Positions 32,705 to 45,700 are shown, counted from the first letter of the stretch. The stretch: 64,000 bases of DNA from Limonium bicolor (GCA_023374045.1 CM041776.1:143719296-143783295), one strand, 5' to 3'. Numbers and translations are program-made. Notes: generated by a model not told the origin, from the letters alone.

Positions 32705-32799
32705 CTATATTTAGGGTGTTAGTTATGCCCTGCAATTCAAACTCACAATCACATTAACACACTGTACATACTTATTCACATCACACTGTAGGTCATTAC
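32705..32799 (-). other. Intron 1 of gag (95 bp)
   Basis: On the minus strand CAG|GTAATGACC at the donor and CTAAATATAG|GAG at the acceptor, phase 0 on both sides. The interval has stops in the gag frame. Removing it restores the expected continuity of the gag domain (TTLQ to ECYHAAAIVE), which is the best support that it is a real intron. Confidence 0.7.
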
Positions 32800-33474
32800 C
32801 TGCAAAGTAGTATATCTGGTTCGCCCCATTCCATAGCGTAGGCGGTAGCTCAGTCCGTTGTAGAAACGGTTCACTAGAATCCGGTCTGAGTAACCCAGAT
32901 CCGGCAGCAGGTGGATAAGTCCGATGAAAGTGGAGTAGTACTCATCTACCGTCATCTTATCCCCTTGCCTCAAATTGTCGAGCTCTAGGCGCTTGGCCTC
33001 TTGCACATGAATCGGGTAGTACTTGGCTCGCAGCAGGGCCGTGTACTCCCTCCACTGGAAGGTAGGATCAGCAACTCTGCCCTCCCTTACCAGCTTCCAC
33101 CAACTCTGAGCTGATCCCTTCAAATAGTAAGCGGCGAGACGGACCTTGACCTCCTCAGGCACATTCAAGGTCTCGTAGGCGGTCTCCATCTCGGAGATGT
33201 ACGCCTCCAACTTACTAGGGTCGGTCTCCCCACTGAATGACGGGGGTCTCAAATCTGCTAACGCCTTGACCCAGTTGGTCTCTCGTGGCGGTGGCGGCGG
33301 TGGTTGAACTTCGGGCTGTTGCCCCTGCTGAATCGCAGCTACTAACTGTGGGACCATCTGGGCTACGGCGGCTGCAACAGTGTCGGCCATGACCTGCACC
33401 GTAGGGTTCTCTCCCTGGTTCCCAGTATCACCAGTACCGCGTCCGCGGCCTCGAACTCGTGGTCTACCTGACAT
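32800..33474 (-). CDS. gag: Gag exon 1 of element 2
   Basis: It starts MSGRPRVRGRGRG, passes through a Gln/Pro-rich linker and enters the retrotransposon gag domain (DLRPPSFSGETDPSKLEAYI, LKGSAQSWWKLVREG, FQWREYTALLRAKYYP, DEYYSTFIGLIHLLPDLGY, FYNGLSYRLRYGMG). Gag forms the virus-like particle in which reverse transcription takes place. The open frame runs a few codons past the exon (to 32776) into intron 1. The ATG is directly preceded by AATTTAG, which could also be an acceptor of a leader intron. The exon is intact. Confidence 0.9.
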
Positions 33475-33659
33475 CTAAATTCACATGAACATTTATTAGC
33501 ACTGTGCTTGCACACTTATCGGTCCAAGGGTTGTAACATCTTCCCGACAATAAGGTATCTCCACAATTAGTTAGTGGTTAACCTCTACATAACTGCTCAC
33601 TTAGGTAACTGTGGTTAGGTTTCCTAACTCGGTATATTCCTAAGCTCGGTATTCTAGTC
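33475..33659 (-). other. 5' leader of element 2
   Basis: 185 bp between the PBS hairpin and the gag start, no open frame of note. It ends in TTCATGTGAATTTAG directly before the ATG. Confidence 0.6.
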
Positions 33660-33683
33660 ATCAGAGCGATACATCGCTCTGAT
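33660..33683. repeat. Hairpin overlapping the PBS of element 2
   Basis: Arms of 11 bases, ATCAGAGCGAT (33660-33670) and ATCGCTCTGAT (33673-33683), with a 2-base centre. The right arm overlaps the PBS. Element 4 has an equivalent hairpin at 49995-50016 with different but still paired stem bases. Confidence 0.75.
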
Positions 33684-33687
33684 ACCG
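33676..33687 (-). promoter_or_regulatory. Primer-binding site of element 2
   Basis: On the minus strand CGGTATCAGAGC, five bases (AAAAG) after the 5' LTR end. It differs from the initiator-Met site TGGTATCAGAGC only in its first base. Confidence 0.85.
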
Positions 33688-33692
33688 CTTTT

Positions 33693-36600
33693 TGTAACAC
33701 CCCTACTACGCACTTAACAATAATTGAATTCGCAGTGGAAATAACAACTAGACAGTAACTAAACGGTTCGGTGCTACAACGCCGTTAACCACCCACGTAG
33801 TTAACAAGGCAGAATAAATACAAGTGTACCGGTCTGATGATCAGACTCCCGAGCATTAGGTACTAACATCCATATATATATACAATACCAACATACCGAG
33901 TATCTAATACAAACCGTCATTGTAAACTGTACACATGAACTCCACTGTCAACTGTAAACGACTGTCACTGTAATACAAACGGTACCAAAATATAACGCCA
34001 CGGGAGCACAGGCGCATCCCGGGCTCAACATCCAAATTAACCAAAAGTGTTTCTGTAACCTAGAATCTATAGCCATTCCGCTTCCTCGATCCTCATCCTG
34101 CAGTAAAAATATGGAGCCCCCGAGGGGGTCATCAACCCTTGGCCTGTATGGTTAACGCGCAGCCCATCAGCTACCGGAATACGCGCAACTAATTGTCATG
34201 ATGACATGGCATTCATTTTAAACATACAACATATATATCATAGCAAGAGTATTGCATAACAATCATCACATATAGCATACAAGAACGAATCCTGTTAGGA
34301 AGCGAACTAACACAATTAGATCACATGGAGGGCCTAGAGAATGTTGCCAAACTCATGCTAAGCTCGTTACATAACTCGTTACCGTCCTGTAGAATTGAAC
34401 GAATAACTTAACTCACAGGTGCGTCGGATATAGTGATCCAAGCACACCGAACCAAACATAGTATGCCCCTGAGGCCCGACGTGAGTCAGTAAAATAGCTT
34501 TGAATAAGCTAAAGGGAAAGTTGAAAACCAAAATGGAAAACAACCATAACATACAAAGAGAATCGAACCGGTTATGACATCGACTCCCATACTCACACGC
34601 GTGGCCGGAACTACCGGACTCCTCACTCCCCAGTTAGCACTTGTTAGAAGTTCAGCTTCGAACTCAATAAACAATCACATACAAGTGGTTAAGTCTTGTT
34701 AGACACACACACAAGGGAAATGAGTCACACTTAACAACACAAAAATATTTAACAACTGTAAACTCATTACATGACTTAAGTCTTACAAGGTCATAAACAC
34801 GCAGAAAAAAAACAAACAACACACAAGCCGGTGTAAGAAAACCATACCTTGGTCCTTGCTTCGACTGGTTTCCACCGTTGGAGAATCCTATACACATTTA
34901 GTAACGTCGGTTAATTAACGCACTAGTTCGTTGTTAACTTATTACTTCACATAACTAGTTATTTTATTTTCACACTTGTTATAACTTTTCACCCTTTCAT
35001 TTGCCATTATAACTCACCTAACATATCTTAGACAACCTCACATCATCATTGCTAACTATTCACCAATTTTAGACAACGTTTTCTAGCCTTAAACAACATT
35101 TTTGGCCAACACAGTGGCCTGTCCGAACTTGTGTCCGAGCTTCACAAGTTCGGACGCAAGTCGAGACTCAAAGGGTGAACCCAGGCGTATGTCCGAACTT
35201 GTGTCCGATCTTCCTAAGTTCAGACATAGGTCGAGGAAAATCAGGGAAAAGAGATGGCGGTGTCCGAACTTCAAGGGTCGGACAGAAGTTCGGACAGTGG
35301 CCGAGACTCAGAAAACTTAAACGCAACAGGGCACGTCCAGACTTCCAAATTCGGACGGAAGTTCGGACGTGTAGGAAAGTTCATTTTCTACACTCTTAAA
35401 CACTTGTTCATTTCTTACCAAAACTCCTAACACTTATAATGTTTTCTCCTTAGACTTCTAAGTGGTGTTTCATGCCTATAATAACCATTATGCCAAAGTA
35501 TTTTCCTCTCCATTAAACATCATCTTCCAAGCATCTTTTCTTACAAACCAAATTTCCTTATGTCATTCTTGAAATCCCTTTACAAGTCTATACTTTCTCC
35601 TTATTTACCAAAATTTGCCTAAATCTCTACACACTCCAAAATGACTTTGGTGCATTCCAAAACACTCATTTGATTTCTACAATCTCTAAGATAATGCCTA
35701 AGTTCTTTTTACACTCTAAAAACACCTTAATACACTTTCTTTCCCTAGTAATATACCTAGTCACTTATAACACTTCCTAGTCCACCTAAACTCATTTAGA
35801 CACTTAAAACTTCTTATACATTACCTAATTTTTGACATGGGTTCTACTAACATCTTGTTACACCAAAACACATTGTTTTCACCATTAAACATCCAAGAAC
35901 ACTAAAATCCATCAAGAACCTTCTTGTGCACAAAACTTCACTCATTTAACACTACATCACAATATAGTGCATAATTTAAATTGCTTGGCACTTAGGCCCA
36001 TAAATTGCATAAACCATAAACACTAAATTTCCCACATTATATTTGCCTTTGACCTGCAAATACATACAACAATACATATGCCCTTTAATAGTCTCCTTGA
36101 GAGCATTTTACTAAGTCATTTACCATTAGCTCCTTAAGTAGTTTTAATAAGCAATATAGGCTCATTTCTCCTAAGACATTAAACTACATTAGGTTAGCAT
36201 ATTTACCTCTTTTCCTCACAAACTTCTTTCTTGTTTCCTTGATTAAAATCGGTAAGGATGTTTGATTGCTTGTCAACTTCTAAACAATATACAAATAATG
36301 AAATGAGTATACAAGCTTTAAGCTTCATCTCATTGAAAACCCTAGATACATATATTGTCTTAGAACATTTAGATGATTGTTTTACCTTGGATATGAAAGA
36401 GAGTTTGGATATGTAGCAAGAGAGGACTCCACCAAGCCCTTGGAAGATTCAAATGAAGCTAGAACAAGCAAGGTAAAGGGCACCATTAGGCGTGTTTTTC
36501 GGACAACATATAAACATGGAGGAAATGTCATTTTTCTTTGAGTTTCCTTACCTAGAAGCAAAGGAGAACAATAATATGTGAAAAGATGAGCTCAAGCTCC

Positions 36601-37503
36601 TCCCATGGAGATTCTTCTTGGCACCGAAATGGAGCTCTTGGAATTTTGAGAAGATAGGATTGAAGAGCTTGGCAAGACAAAGAGAATGGTGGTCTTTGTT
36701 TTTGATTTGGCAAAGTGAGCTAGGAATTACAAGAGGTTGAAGGTGGTATATGGTGGTGGTGCTGTAGCTTTACCGTGAATGAGAGAAAGAAGCAAGGTAG
36801 AAGATAGGCTGGAGACGTGGGAAATGAAGAAGGAAAGAAGCAAATGAAGATAAGTTTGCTTTTGTAAGATATTTACATGATAAAGTAAATAGTTCTTTGT
36901 TTAGTCATTATTTATTTGCTTAATAAGCTAACATAAGTGGTGACTCACGACCATAAAAACCGGCCCCCTTTATGTTACTAGGGGTGTTTTAGTCTTTGTT
37001 GACTAATTAACTTACTTATATTGACTCATGTTATAACTAGCATATTTTAGTTACTATTCACCAAAAACAAGGCACATTGTTGTGAAATTTTTGATTTCCC
37101 ATTGATTTAGACTTCCTAATGTGATACTAAGTAGTACACATGTTAATTAATGAGTAATGATGGACATTTAGCCACTCAAAACTCATTTACAAGACAATTT
37201 TTCAAAAATGTGCTTTAAGACTCCTTAAAGCACATTTTGTGTTTTAACTTGTTTTCAAGCTTGGTTTTCTTTGGTAATTGGTTTAATATGTTCATTAATA
37301 TATAAATAAGGTTTTGGTAAGCTCATTAGGTCTTAACCAAGCTTATCCCAAGCTTAGAGCTCATTTTTGCCCTATTTGACTTTAAGGTATTTATTTGTGT
37401 TTTCTATGGTTTAAATTGTTTACTAATGTTTCTAAGACTCTTTTTAGTCTTAATATACCATATTTTAATGTTTAAACAACATACTAAGGTTTGGGGTATT
37501 TAA
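33693..37503 (-). mobile_element. 5' LTR of element 2
   Basis: 3811 bp, near-identical partner of 15440-19265. Its outer end reads GGGGTATTTAA, a C-to-A change from the usual TTTCA. The AAAAC TSD follows at 37504-37508. It contains the same palindrome cluster (35120-35370), U3 hairpin (37209-37234) and a one-mismatch copy of the bZIP-like palindrome (36937-36951). Confidence 0.92.
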
Positions 37504-37643
37504 AAAACAATTCATTTATTGGATTAAACTCTTTCATTATACTGTATATTTCCATTTAGAACAATAGCGTTTTTTAGAGACGTCTTCCAGTTCGAGTTTG
37601 AACTTTAGTTTTATTTCTCGTGTGTACATAATGAATTTTTTCG

Positions 37644-37699
37644 TAGCGTAGCTGGTTAGTATGTTCATTGAGGAACTAACAGGTCTCGGGTTTGAATTA
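37644..37699 (+). ncRNA. tRNA-like unit 1 (possible SINE-type Pol III promoter)
   Basis: An A-box-like TAGCGTAGCTGG (37644-37655) is followed 33 bases later by a B-box-like GGTTTGAATTA (37689-37699). The spacing and order fit an internal Pol III promoter. It is not a foldable complete tRNA, so a tRNA-derived SINE or relic is more likely. Confidence 0.45.
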
Positions 37700-37790
37700 T
37701 GACTAGAACATGAGAGTGTTTGATTATTGTCATTCAGCAAGTTTTCAAGCTTAATTTTCAATTCCCTCGTCAATGTATTGAATACTGTCA

Positions 37791-37846
37791 TAGTGCAGCC
37801 GGTTAGGGTGTAACAGGGAATAGTATGGGTCTTGAGTTCGAGACTC
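37791..37846 (+). ncRNA. tRNA-like unit 2 (possible SINE-type Pol III promoter)
   Basis: A-box-like TAGTGCAGCCGG (37791-37802) and a good B-box GAGTTCGAGACTC (37834-37846), 147 bp after unit 1 in the same orientation. Sequences of the type GGTTAGGGTG..GGTCTTGAGTTCGAG resemble tRNA-derived SINE heads. No poly-A/T tail or TSD was identified. Confidence 0.5.
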
Positions 37847-40832
37847 AATCAGTGCAACTACTTTCCTGTATTTTTCCCCTTATTTCTCTCTCTTCTTTTT
37901 AGTCTATCTTGCCTGGGGTGGATCAAATTCGAATCTACTTCATCAGTCCATATCAGAATAAGGCCCATTTTCATATCAGAAAAACCCTAGTTACCCATTA
38001 TAAAAAAGACAGACATATAACCCCTAGAGGGGGATTCCAAGAAACGGTAGCCGATAGAGACCATTCCCCACATTTTTTAAAACATTCTCTGATTCCCTCA
38101 ATCCCAATAATACCTCCGAAGAGAAACATTTCACTGTCTGAAACAAAATACAAGCTCTCGTTCAGATGATACTCGAACATCACCACCCAAAGCTTCTTCC
38201 CAAACGATGTCCTGCTCCTGGCAATCCGATGGAGGATTCGCTTGACCGTTTGTTTGAAATTCGACTCACCTTGTGCGTATAGTAAGTGAGTTGCTCCCTT
38301 TTCTTTCCAATTTTCCTTTCTCAAAAACCGGTTTCAAACACGTAATTTCCCTTTCATTTTCCTTCGGTTGTTCCTTCTTCTGCTTTCCTTTTGCCAAATG
38401 AACTTTAAAGAAGATGGCACACCTGTTATATCGACTTCATCGAAAAATCGATGCTAGTGTCGAATCGGGCTCTCTACCCTGTTCTTTCATATTTATGTTT
38501 CGTTTTCTTTCTCTCTTTCACCGTAACTTGGTCTCTGTCATACTGTTATTGTTTATTCATCCTAATGAGCCTCAGCGGTGAAGGTCGAAAAAGGATCGGT
38601 CTATCGGAGTTTTCTCCGCGTGATTGTACTGACACCACTACTTAATCCTCTTCTCATTTTCTTCCCTTGAGTATCCTGAGCAAGACTTCTGGATTTTCGT
38701 TATATATGTAGGCTCTGAAATATGATGCACCCAGTATGGGTTGTCGGACTCCCGGTTTTGCCTGAGCCACTGTTTCGAACTGGTTTGCTCAATCATTGGT
38801 TTCTTGAGAATGTATTGGAATCGTATAGTTTGTACTGATGTTCTCTTCAGATTTGAGTCTCATTATCTTGTCATTATGACCTACGGGGCGCCTCTGTACT
38901 GCATCATTTCACGTATATAATTGCTCAATGATGATTTCCAATTCATAGGTATATGTATTTCTTTTGCTTATCGCCAGAGGAACCTGATATCAGGGTGATC
39001 GCTTGGCAAACAATTTCGTTGGAGTCCGATGCAAGTGTCGTATTTCCCCTCCCTCTCATACTTCTCTTTTCTTCATATTTAGAAAGATTTCGTGTGCTGG
39101 AACTTCTGATTGTTGATACGCACAATTTTGTTGAGCACGTTTTTTTGATCCTATTTGTGATCTCTGGTAGAAAGAAAAACAATGAAATCTTCCACTTCAG
39201 ATTTTGCAACCCTATTGTTCCCTACGTATTCCGCCAAACAAGCCTGAAATGGTGATGGGTAGGCGATTTCGATTTCATCATATTCATGACTGATGCTTGC
39301 ACTTATAATTTGAGTTGATTTCTCGTTCCTATCACCTATATGTTTAACCCTTGTTGTATATATAAGCACTGATTGAACCCTAGAAGTGCTACAGAACAAT
39401 TGTTGTTTGTATTATGTGACATAAGTAAAGAGATGTGTGGGGGTCTCCTCCTGCTGTCCTTGTCGTTACAAGTCCCGTATATGCCTGAAACCTGTTATCA
39501 GTGTTCATCGTTTCTTCGCCTTGTCCTTTCTATTTTATTACCAAACACATGGTTTGTTGTGGTTGTGTCTCCTTGTTAACTACTGTTGTTGAGAGGGATC
39601 TATGCTCTTTCCTTTTCATATTTCCTAATCTTCTCCGGTTGTTCAGCAACCCACTTTTGGTTTTATATCTGTTATCTGCTTTGTTCTGTGATTTTAGGTT
39701 GAAGTTCGTGAACTCTCAAGCCCTAACCAAGGTGGTGCATAAATTTGGAGTTTTCGCCTCTCAGAGCTAATTTTCATTTTATGTCTTACATTTCTTTCTA
39801 CCATATGTTTATGTCACAATCTGCTGCTTGCCCTTTTCTGTTGCATGACCGAGGTACATGTTCAAATGAGAGCTGCTTGGAATCGATCTTCGGTTTGGAA
39901 AATTTTGCTGAGTTGGTTGATGACTCACCCGCTGGACCTGGAATAAAATCTGAGCTTGAGACAAGCTTGGTGCATGTGGATTGCTTGGAGTCGACGTGAG
40001 GCTTACCAAAGTTGACGAAATTTTTGATTCAAGGGTTGGTGTCCTTGCTTTGTTTGGAAATGTCTATATCAGTCTTGCTAGACTATTACTTGGTGATATA
40101 TGTAGGCTTTCTGTAAACATGTTTTCTTTGTGTAACTAACTGATTTACTTTCAGTCTGGGCATGATTGTTACAGTTTGGTTGCAATTGGTATTAGTCTAT
40201 AATTTTTTTTGCTGTCTTATCAATCTGATTTTGACTTGCTTAATTGATTCATGTTTGTATAACGTCGCATAAAGTCTTTTCTTAATTCCACAAAGAAAAT
40301 AAATGAATAACCAGGACGAACTCTTCCTACTTTGCTCTATTTCAATTGGTTTATTCAGGCTTATTTGGTTTAGTTTGTTCGGTAGAAGCAGAATAAGACG
40401 ACGTCAGTTCGTGAATAAATGTGGATTCAGTAACTTGTCAAATCCATATTTCTTTTAAGTACTTTGTATTAGCAACCCACCGAACAGGAAAGAAAAGCAA
40501 ATGCATGCAGCCAAATTTCGTATTTAAATTTCATGTTGATTGTTTATGTTATTTATCTGTTTTGTATATTACATATTGTATAGATTAGCTTGGTAATTGT
40601 TGGGCCTAGCCCAATATAGAAATCCAATTCATTGGAATCCCTAGTTGACCCATAGGTCACCCATTTGTAGAAATGCTTTAGGCCAAGGTACCCTCGATGC
40701 ATACGGGTCCGAGACATGGTCCATGTGAGGAATACCCGTTTTCCTTAAAACTTTCCAAATCATCTATAATGTCAGAATAAAATGCACAATCAACATTCTA
40801 ATAGTAAAAAACATCAAATTCCATTCCAAAAA

Positions 40833-42739
40833 TGAAATACCCCAAACCAAGTATGCTAAGTAAACATCAAATCATGATGTAGTAAGGCTAAAATATGCCT
40901 TAGAAAGATTGGTAGACAATTTAAACCATGGAAAACACAAGAAAGTGCCTTAAGGGCAATCAGGGCAAAAACGTGCTCTAAGCTTGGAGAGACTTGGGTG
41001 AGTACCCAAATATCATGGTAAGACCTTAGTAATATTCTAATGGTCATTTTAAATCAATTAGCAAAGAAAACCAAGCTTGAAAACAAGTTAAAATACAAAA
41101 TGTGCTTTAAGAAGTCTTAAAGCACATTTTTGAGAAATTGTCTTAGAATTGAGTTTTGAGTGGCTAAATGTCCATCATTACTCTTTAATCAACATGTGTA
41201 CTAATTAGTATCACATTAGGAGGTCTAAATCAATGGGAAATCAAAAATTTCCCGATTATGTGCCTTGTTTAGTGAATAGTAACTATTTAGTGACTAGTTT
41301 TAGTTTTAATCAACATAAGTCAATTAATTGGTCAACAAAGACCATGTTAGCCTTATTTAAGAGGGTGGCCGGTTTTTATGTGGGGAGTCACCACATGAGT
41401 CATCAAATGAGAAAGGAAAAGAAGAGATAAGTAAAGAAGTTACTATTTGCTTTATTAAAGCAAAATATCTTATATTAGCTCACTTCTCTCCTTTATTCTC
41501 CATTTCTCTCCTTCACCCACGGTTTCTTCTTCTTCTCTCTGTTCCAAAACCGAGAGTGTTGCTTCCCCATGGTTCTCCATCTTCAATCACTTGCCAAATA
41601 CAACTCCAAGCTCCAAATCCAAAACAAATTGCATATTTGTCTTAGTTAGGTCAAGACCTATCTTTCTATCTTTTCAAATCTTTCAAAGCTCCATTTTGGT
41701 GCCATGAGAAAACTCCATTGATGGGGGAAAATCAAGTTTGAAGAGCTCATTAGCTTCTCCATTCTCTTAAGGTAAAGAAAATGTAAGAAAAACCATGTTT
41801 CCATCATTTCTTGTACATGGCCGAAAATTCCTTCTCATGGGGCTATGTTTTTATGCCTTGTTCTAGCTTGATTTATTCACCAAGGACTAGTGGAGGTCCT
41901 ATTTCATTCAATGCCAAAGTCTACCTTGAGACTTCAAAGGTAATCATCCACTTTTATGCCTTAGAACTCATTTTAACCTAGGTTTTTATTCCTTGAGGTT
42001 AGTGCATTGTTTAGTACTCATATGAGTTCTTAAATATTGATTAGAACATTGGCAAAAGGAATTTAAGTGGTGGCCGAGATCTATGCAAGAAGAAGGTCTA
42101 AGGAGGAGATTGAGATAAGCTTGAGGAAACAAGGTAAAATGCTTACCTAATGGTGGTTTAAGATTAAGGAATGAGTTTTAGATAAATACCAATGTAGCTT
42201 AGAGCTTACATTGTGTATTGGGTTATATAACCTAAGAAAAAGAACTTAAACAAGCTTATGAACTTGTGATTAAGGAGCTAATGAGAATGAGTTAGTAATA
42301 TAAGTTTAAGGTGGATTTTAAGAGCATTATAACTACTATGAGATTGATGAGTGTATTTGCAGGTTGAAAGCTTATATATTTGTGGGAAATTCAGTGTTTA
42401 AGTTTAAGTCATTTAAGGGCCTAAGAGCCATGTCATTTAAGAGCCTTAGTGCTATGCAATTTAAGATTATTGCAATATATTGAGTTTGTTATGAATGAGT
42501 TGGTTTGGGTGATGAGATATGATGAGAAAGAACTTGAGGTGTGTAGATGGTTAAATGAGGAAAATAATGTGTTTGGGCATGCTATGATGCTAGAGGTGCT
42601 ATGGCAAAATTTGAGTAGAAAATAAGTGTTTAGGCGATGGTGGTGAACTAATATGACCTAGGATTTACTAGGAATCATTATAAGGAATTTGAGTGGAGAT
42701 TAGTTAATTAAGGAGTCCTTGAGGTTTAGGATGACCTAG
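40833..42739 (+). mobile_element. 5' LTR of element 4, left part
   Basis: Matches 55125-57025 closely. It contains the U3 hairpin (41101-41126), the bZIP-like palindrome (41380-41394) and an AT-rich core followed by a long CT-rich stretch (about 41480-41540) like a plant TATA/Y-patch promoter. It ends at the CCTAG target used by the nested solo LTR. Confidence 0.9.
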
Positions 42740-45700
42740 TGTAACACCCCATCCAACGTTTACATACTTACAATAAACTGCAGCGGAAATACAAACCTCT
42801 TCACATTACTTAACTCGTTGGTTTACACGCCGTTAGCCACCCACGTGGCTAACAAGGCTAATCCATATACATTGTACCGGTCTGATGGGCTAAATTCCCG
42901 AGCAACTATACATTATTATCCCTTTCCATTAACAACAACAACAAATACACCTTATCAACTATACCGAGTATTTATAAACTGGTGCCGACAACAATATCGG
43001 TCTTACTACACCTACTGTATATATACTTAAATGAATACCCATGTACAACGACCACCCCGTCCTACTCTCGAACGGCTTCCAGCTCCTTGTACCTGAAATA
43101 GGAAAAGAAGAGAAAGGGTGGCCCCCAAGGTGCTCACACCTTTGCTGGTAGGTAATCCCGCAGCCCACATGCTACCGGGCCACGCACAACTACTTGTCCG
43201 TCTTAGCATGCGGTTGATTATATTTAAATCATGCATATAACAGTGAACACACATCACATAACATTCGCCTCAACGGGCTCAACAAATGGATACTATATCC
43301 TTACTTAATAAGTCACTCATGGTATTCATCATCCCTAGAGTGTTCCTCCTCGAAGGAGCTATTTCCCTTAATAGACGACACATAACCCTTAAATCGGGTT
43401 ATCCTTAAACGCCTCTTATCACAAACTGGGAATCATATCCTATGATCCACACACTCCACATTATACAACCTACAACATACACTACATACAACACTTAACA
43501 ACACTTTGGCACGTTTCCACGTGCCACAACATAATACCGCAATAGATATTTGCATCATCAACACGCAAAAACATAACATAACGGGAGTGGTTCTCTTAGG
43601 AACCAACGCCAAACATGTTTATACACTGGTGAGCCTAGAGAATGTTGCCAGTCTCATGATAAAGCTCGTTATACAATACAACAACACTCATTACCTCGTC
43701 CTAAGTTTGGAACGAGTAACTTAAGTTAAGGCGGTTCGGGTTTGGAGGCCCAAACACCCACACAAACACATGTTCCCCCCCCTAAACCGATCATAAGTCA
43801 ATAGCTAAGCTTGGAATAAGCTAATGGTAGATCATAACCCGTGAGGGAAACACCATACAAAGAGAAGGGTAAGGCTAGGAGGATAAAACCCTCTCCCAAA
43901 CCCGCGAAACCGCCCAAACCGGATTCCTCACTACTGTTAGTACATACTTACTTTAGATATGTTTATTAGAACCCCACTATGGAGTCTATCCTAACACACA
44001 CCATACAGAATTACAACTGGGTTAAACACACAAGGGAGATCCCTACATTCACAAACACATATCACACAATTAACACACGCATAAGCCGTGGTTTGAAACG
44101 TCCCATGGTTCGGTCGTTTAAATAAATCGAATACCGAACTCTCATGTGATCCTAGACTCAGTTAACTAGGTTTAACACTTCCGAGGTTAAATGGTATCGG
44201 AGTTGAACACGCCCACATAAAATGAATTACGTAAACTCATTACATGTTTTATCTACACGTGGCAAACATACAGAAAACACATTGGCATACAAGCCGGTGT
44301 ACTCCGGTAGGACACAGGTTGGCAAAAACCATACTGTCACCGAGTCCACTTTACCACGTCCACCTATGTTCCTCGAGCGATTCTCGAACAACTGTTAACA
44401 TCACATGTGTTTTTATTAACATCGGGGTTTGCTGATTATTTTATGTCTAATGCTTAACTTTCCCCGTTAACTTAGTTACCTAACTTTAATTCAATTTGTT
44501 TTACTTTTACATTTTGATACTACTTTTCAACCCACTTATTACCATTAAATCACCTATCATGTCCTTAACAACCTTATAACATCATACCTATCAATCCCCA
44601 TCATTACCATCATTTCTATACCTTAAACAACAATTTTGGTCCATACAGTGGCCTGTCCGAACTTGTGTCCGAACTTCCAAGTTCGGACGCAAGCCGCGAC
44701 CTAATACTGAAAACTATACACACGTCCCGAACTTGTGTCCGGACTTCCCAAGTTCGGACACAGTTCGAGAGTAATCCCAGATAGAAACAGTCACGTCCGA
44801 ACTTGTGTCCGGACTTCCCAAGTTCGGACACAGTTCGAGAAGAGAAAATCCTTTTACCCAACAGCCTGTCCGAACTCCATGTCCGACGGAAGTTTCGGAC
44901 ACGGCAAAATGCTCAACTTTTACCTTTAAACACTTAGCCAAATTCCTCCAAAGCCTCCAACACTTATAGTTTATATCCTTAAGTCCCTTAGTGATGATTC
45001 ATGCCAATTCAACCATTATACCAAGACATTTCTTCCACACAACATCATCATTCAAACATCCTTTCTTACATATCAAAACTCCTTATGTCATTCTTACAAT
45101 TCCTTTCCCAAGCTTACACTTCCTCCTTAATTTTTCCAAGTGGTATTTCACCAATATTGACCACTATACCAAGGTGTTTCCTCTAACACCTTAACATCAT
45201 CTCTCAAACTTCTTTTTCTTACTAACTAAACCTCCTTTTTCACATCCCACCTAAACATCACTTACTCCTTGAATATCAACATTATCTAAACCTTAAACAA
45301 ACTCCTCCAAGACTTAAATAATCTCAAAGCACATATTGAATTCCTAGAACTTCCAAGACAATGCCTAAATCCTTGCCATCACTCTAAATCACCTTAACAC
45401 ATGTTTTCTTCTCAAGTAAACATTTATTCACCTTTAACACTTCCTAGATCACCAAGACCATTTAAAACACTTAGAACTTCTCACACATTTTTCCCAAATT
45501 TGGCCATAGCTTCTCTAGTATATACCCACATCCAAACACTTAGGTTTTTACCTTAATTCATTCAAAACACCTAAATCCATCAAACACATTTTTATACACA
45601 AACTTCACACATTAAGCACTACATCACAATATAGTGCATAACTTAAATTGCTTGGCACTTAGGCCCTTAAATAACATGGCTCTTAGGCCCTTAAATAACA

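Larger units (their letters stand above)
15440..37503 (-). mobile_element. Element 2: Tekay-type Ty3/gypsy chromovirus carrying an AlkB domain
   Basis: A complete minus-strand LTR retrotransposon flanked by AAAAC at 15435-15439 and 37504-37508. The 3' LTR is 15440-19265 and the 5' LTR is 33693-37503. On the minus strand the order is LTR, PBS, gag, CCHC knuckles, AlkB-like dioxygenase, protease, RT, RNase H, integrase, chromodomain, PPT, LTR. Without the nested Athila-like element (19501-27505 plus one TSD copy) it would be about 14 kb. The type II chromodomain after the integrase, the initiator-Met-like PBS and the large LTRs fit the Tekay/Del clade. It is no longer functional: pol has three in-frame stops and one frameshift, and gag has two stops. 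Confidence 0.92.
37509..40832 (+). other. Non-coding stretch, probably continuation of the TGTAGACACCC LTR
   Basis: This was next to 15439 before element 2 inserted. It holds two tRNA-like units (37644-37850), a TATA-like TTATAAAAAAG at 37998-38008 and then T-rich, intron-like sequence with only short open frames. No conserved protein is visible. It may be a long LTR and leader of an otherwise unseen element. It is interrupted at 40832 by element 4 and resumes at 59670. Confidence 0.4.

Noticed and set aside
38150..40600. Possible host gene between elements 2 and 4
   Set aside because: Only short, unrelated open frames in T-rich sequence; no conserved domain, consistent splice sites or codon bias.
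14733..42739. Shared CCTAG at 14733-14737 and 42735-42739 as a sign of target preference
   Set aside because: Two cases of a 5-base word, one without a confirmed right-hand TSD; coincidence is likely.
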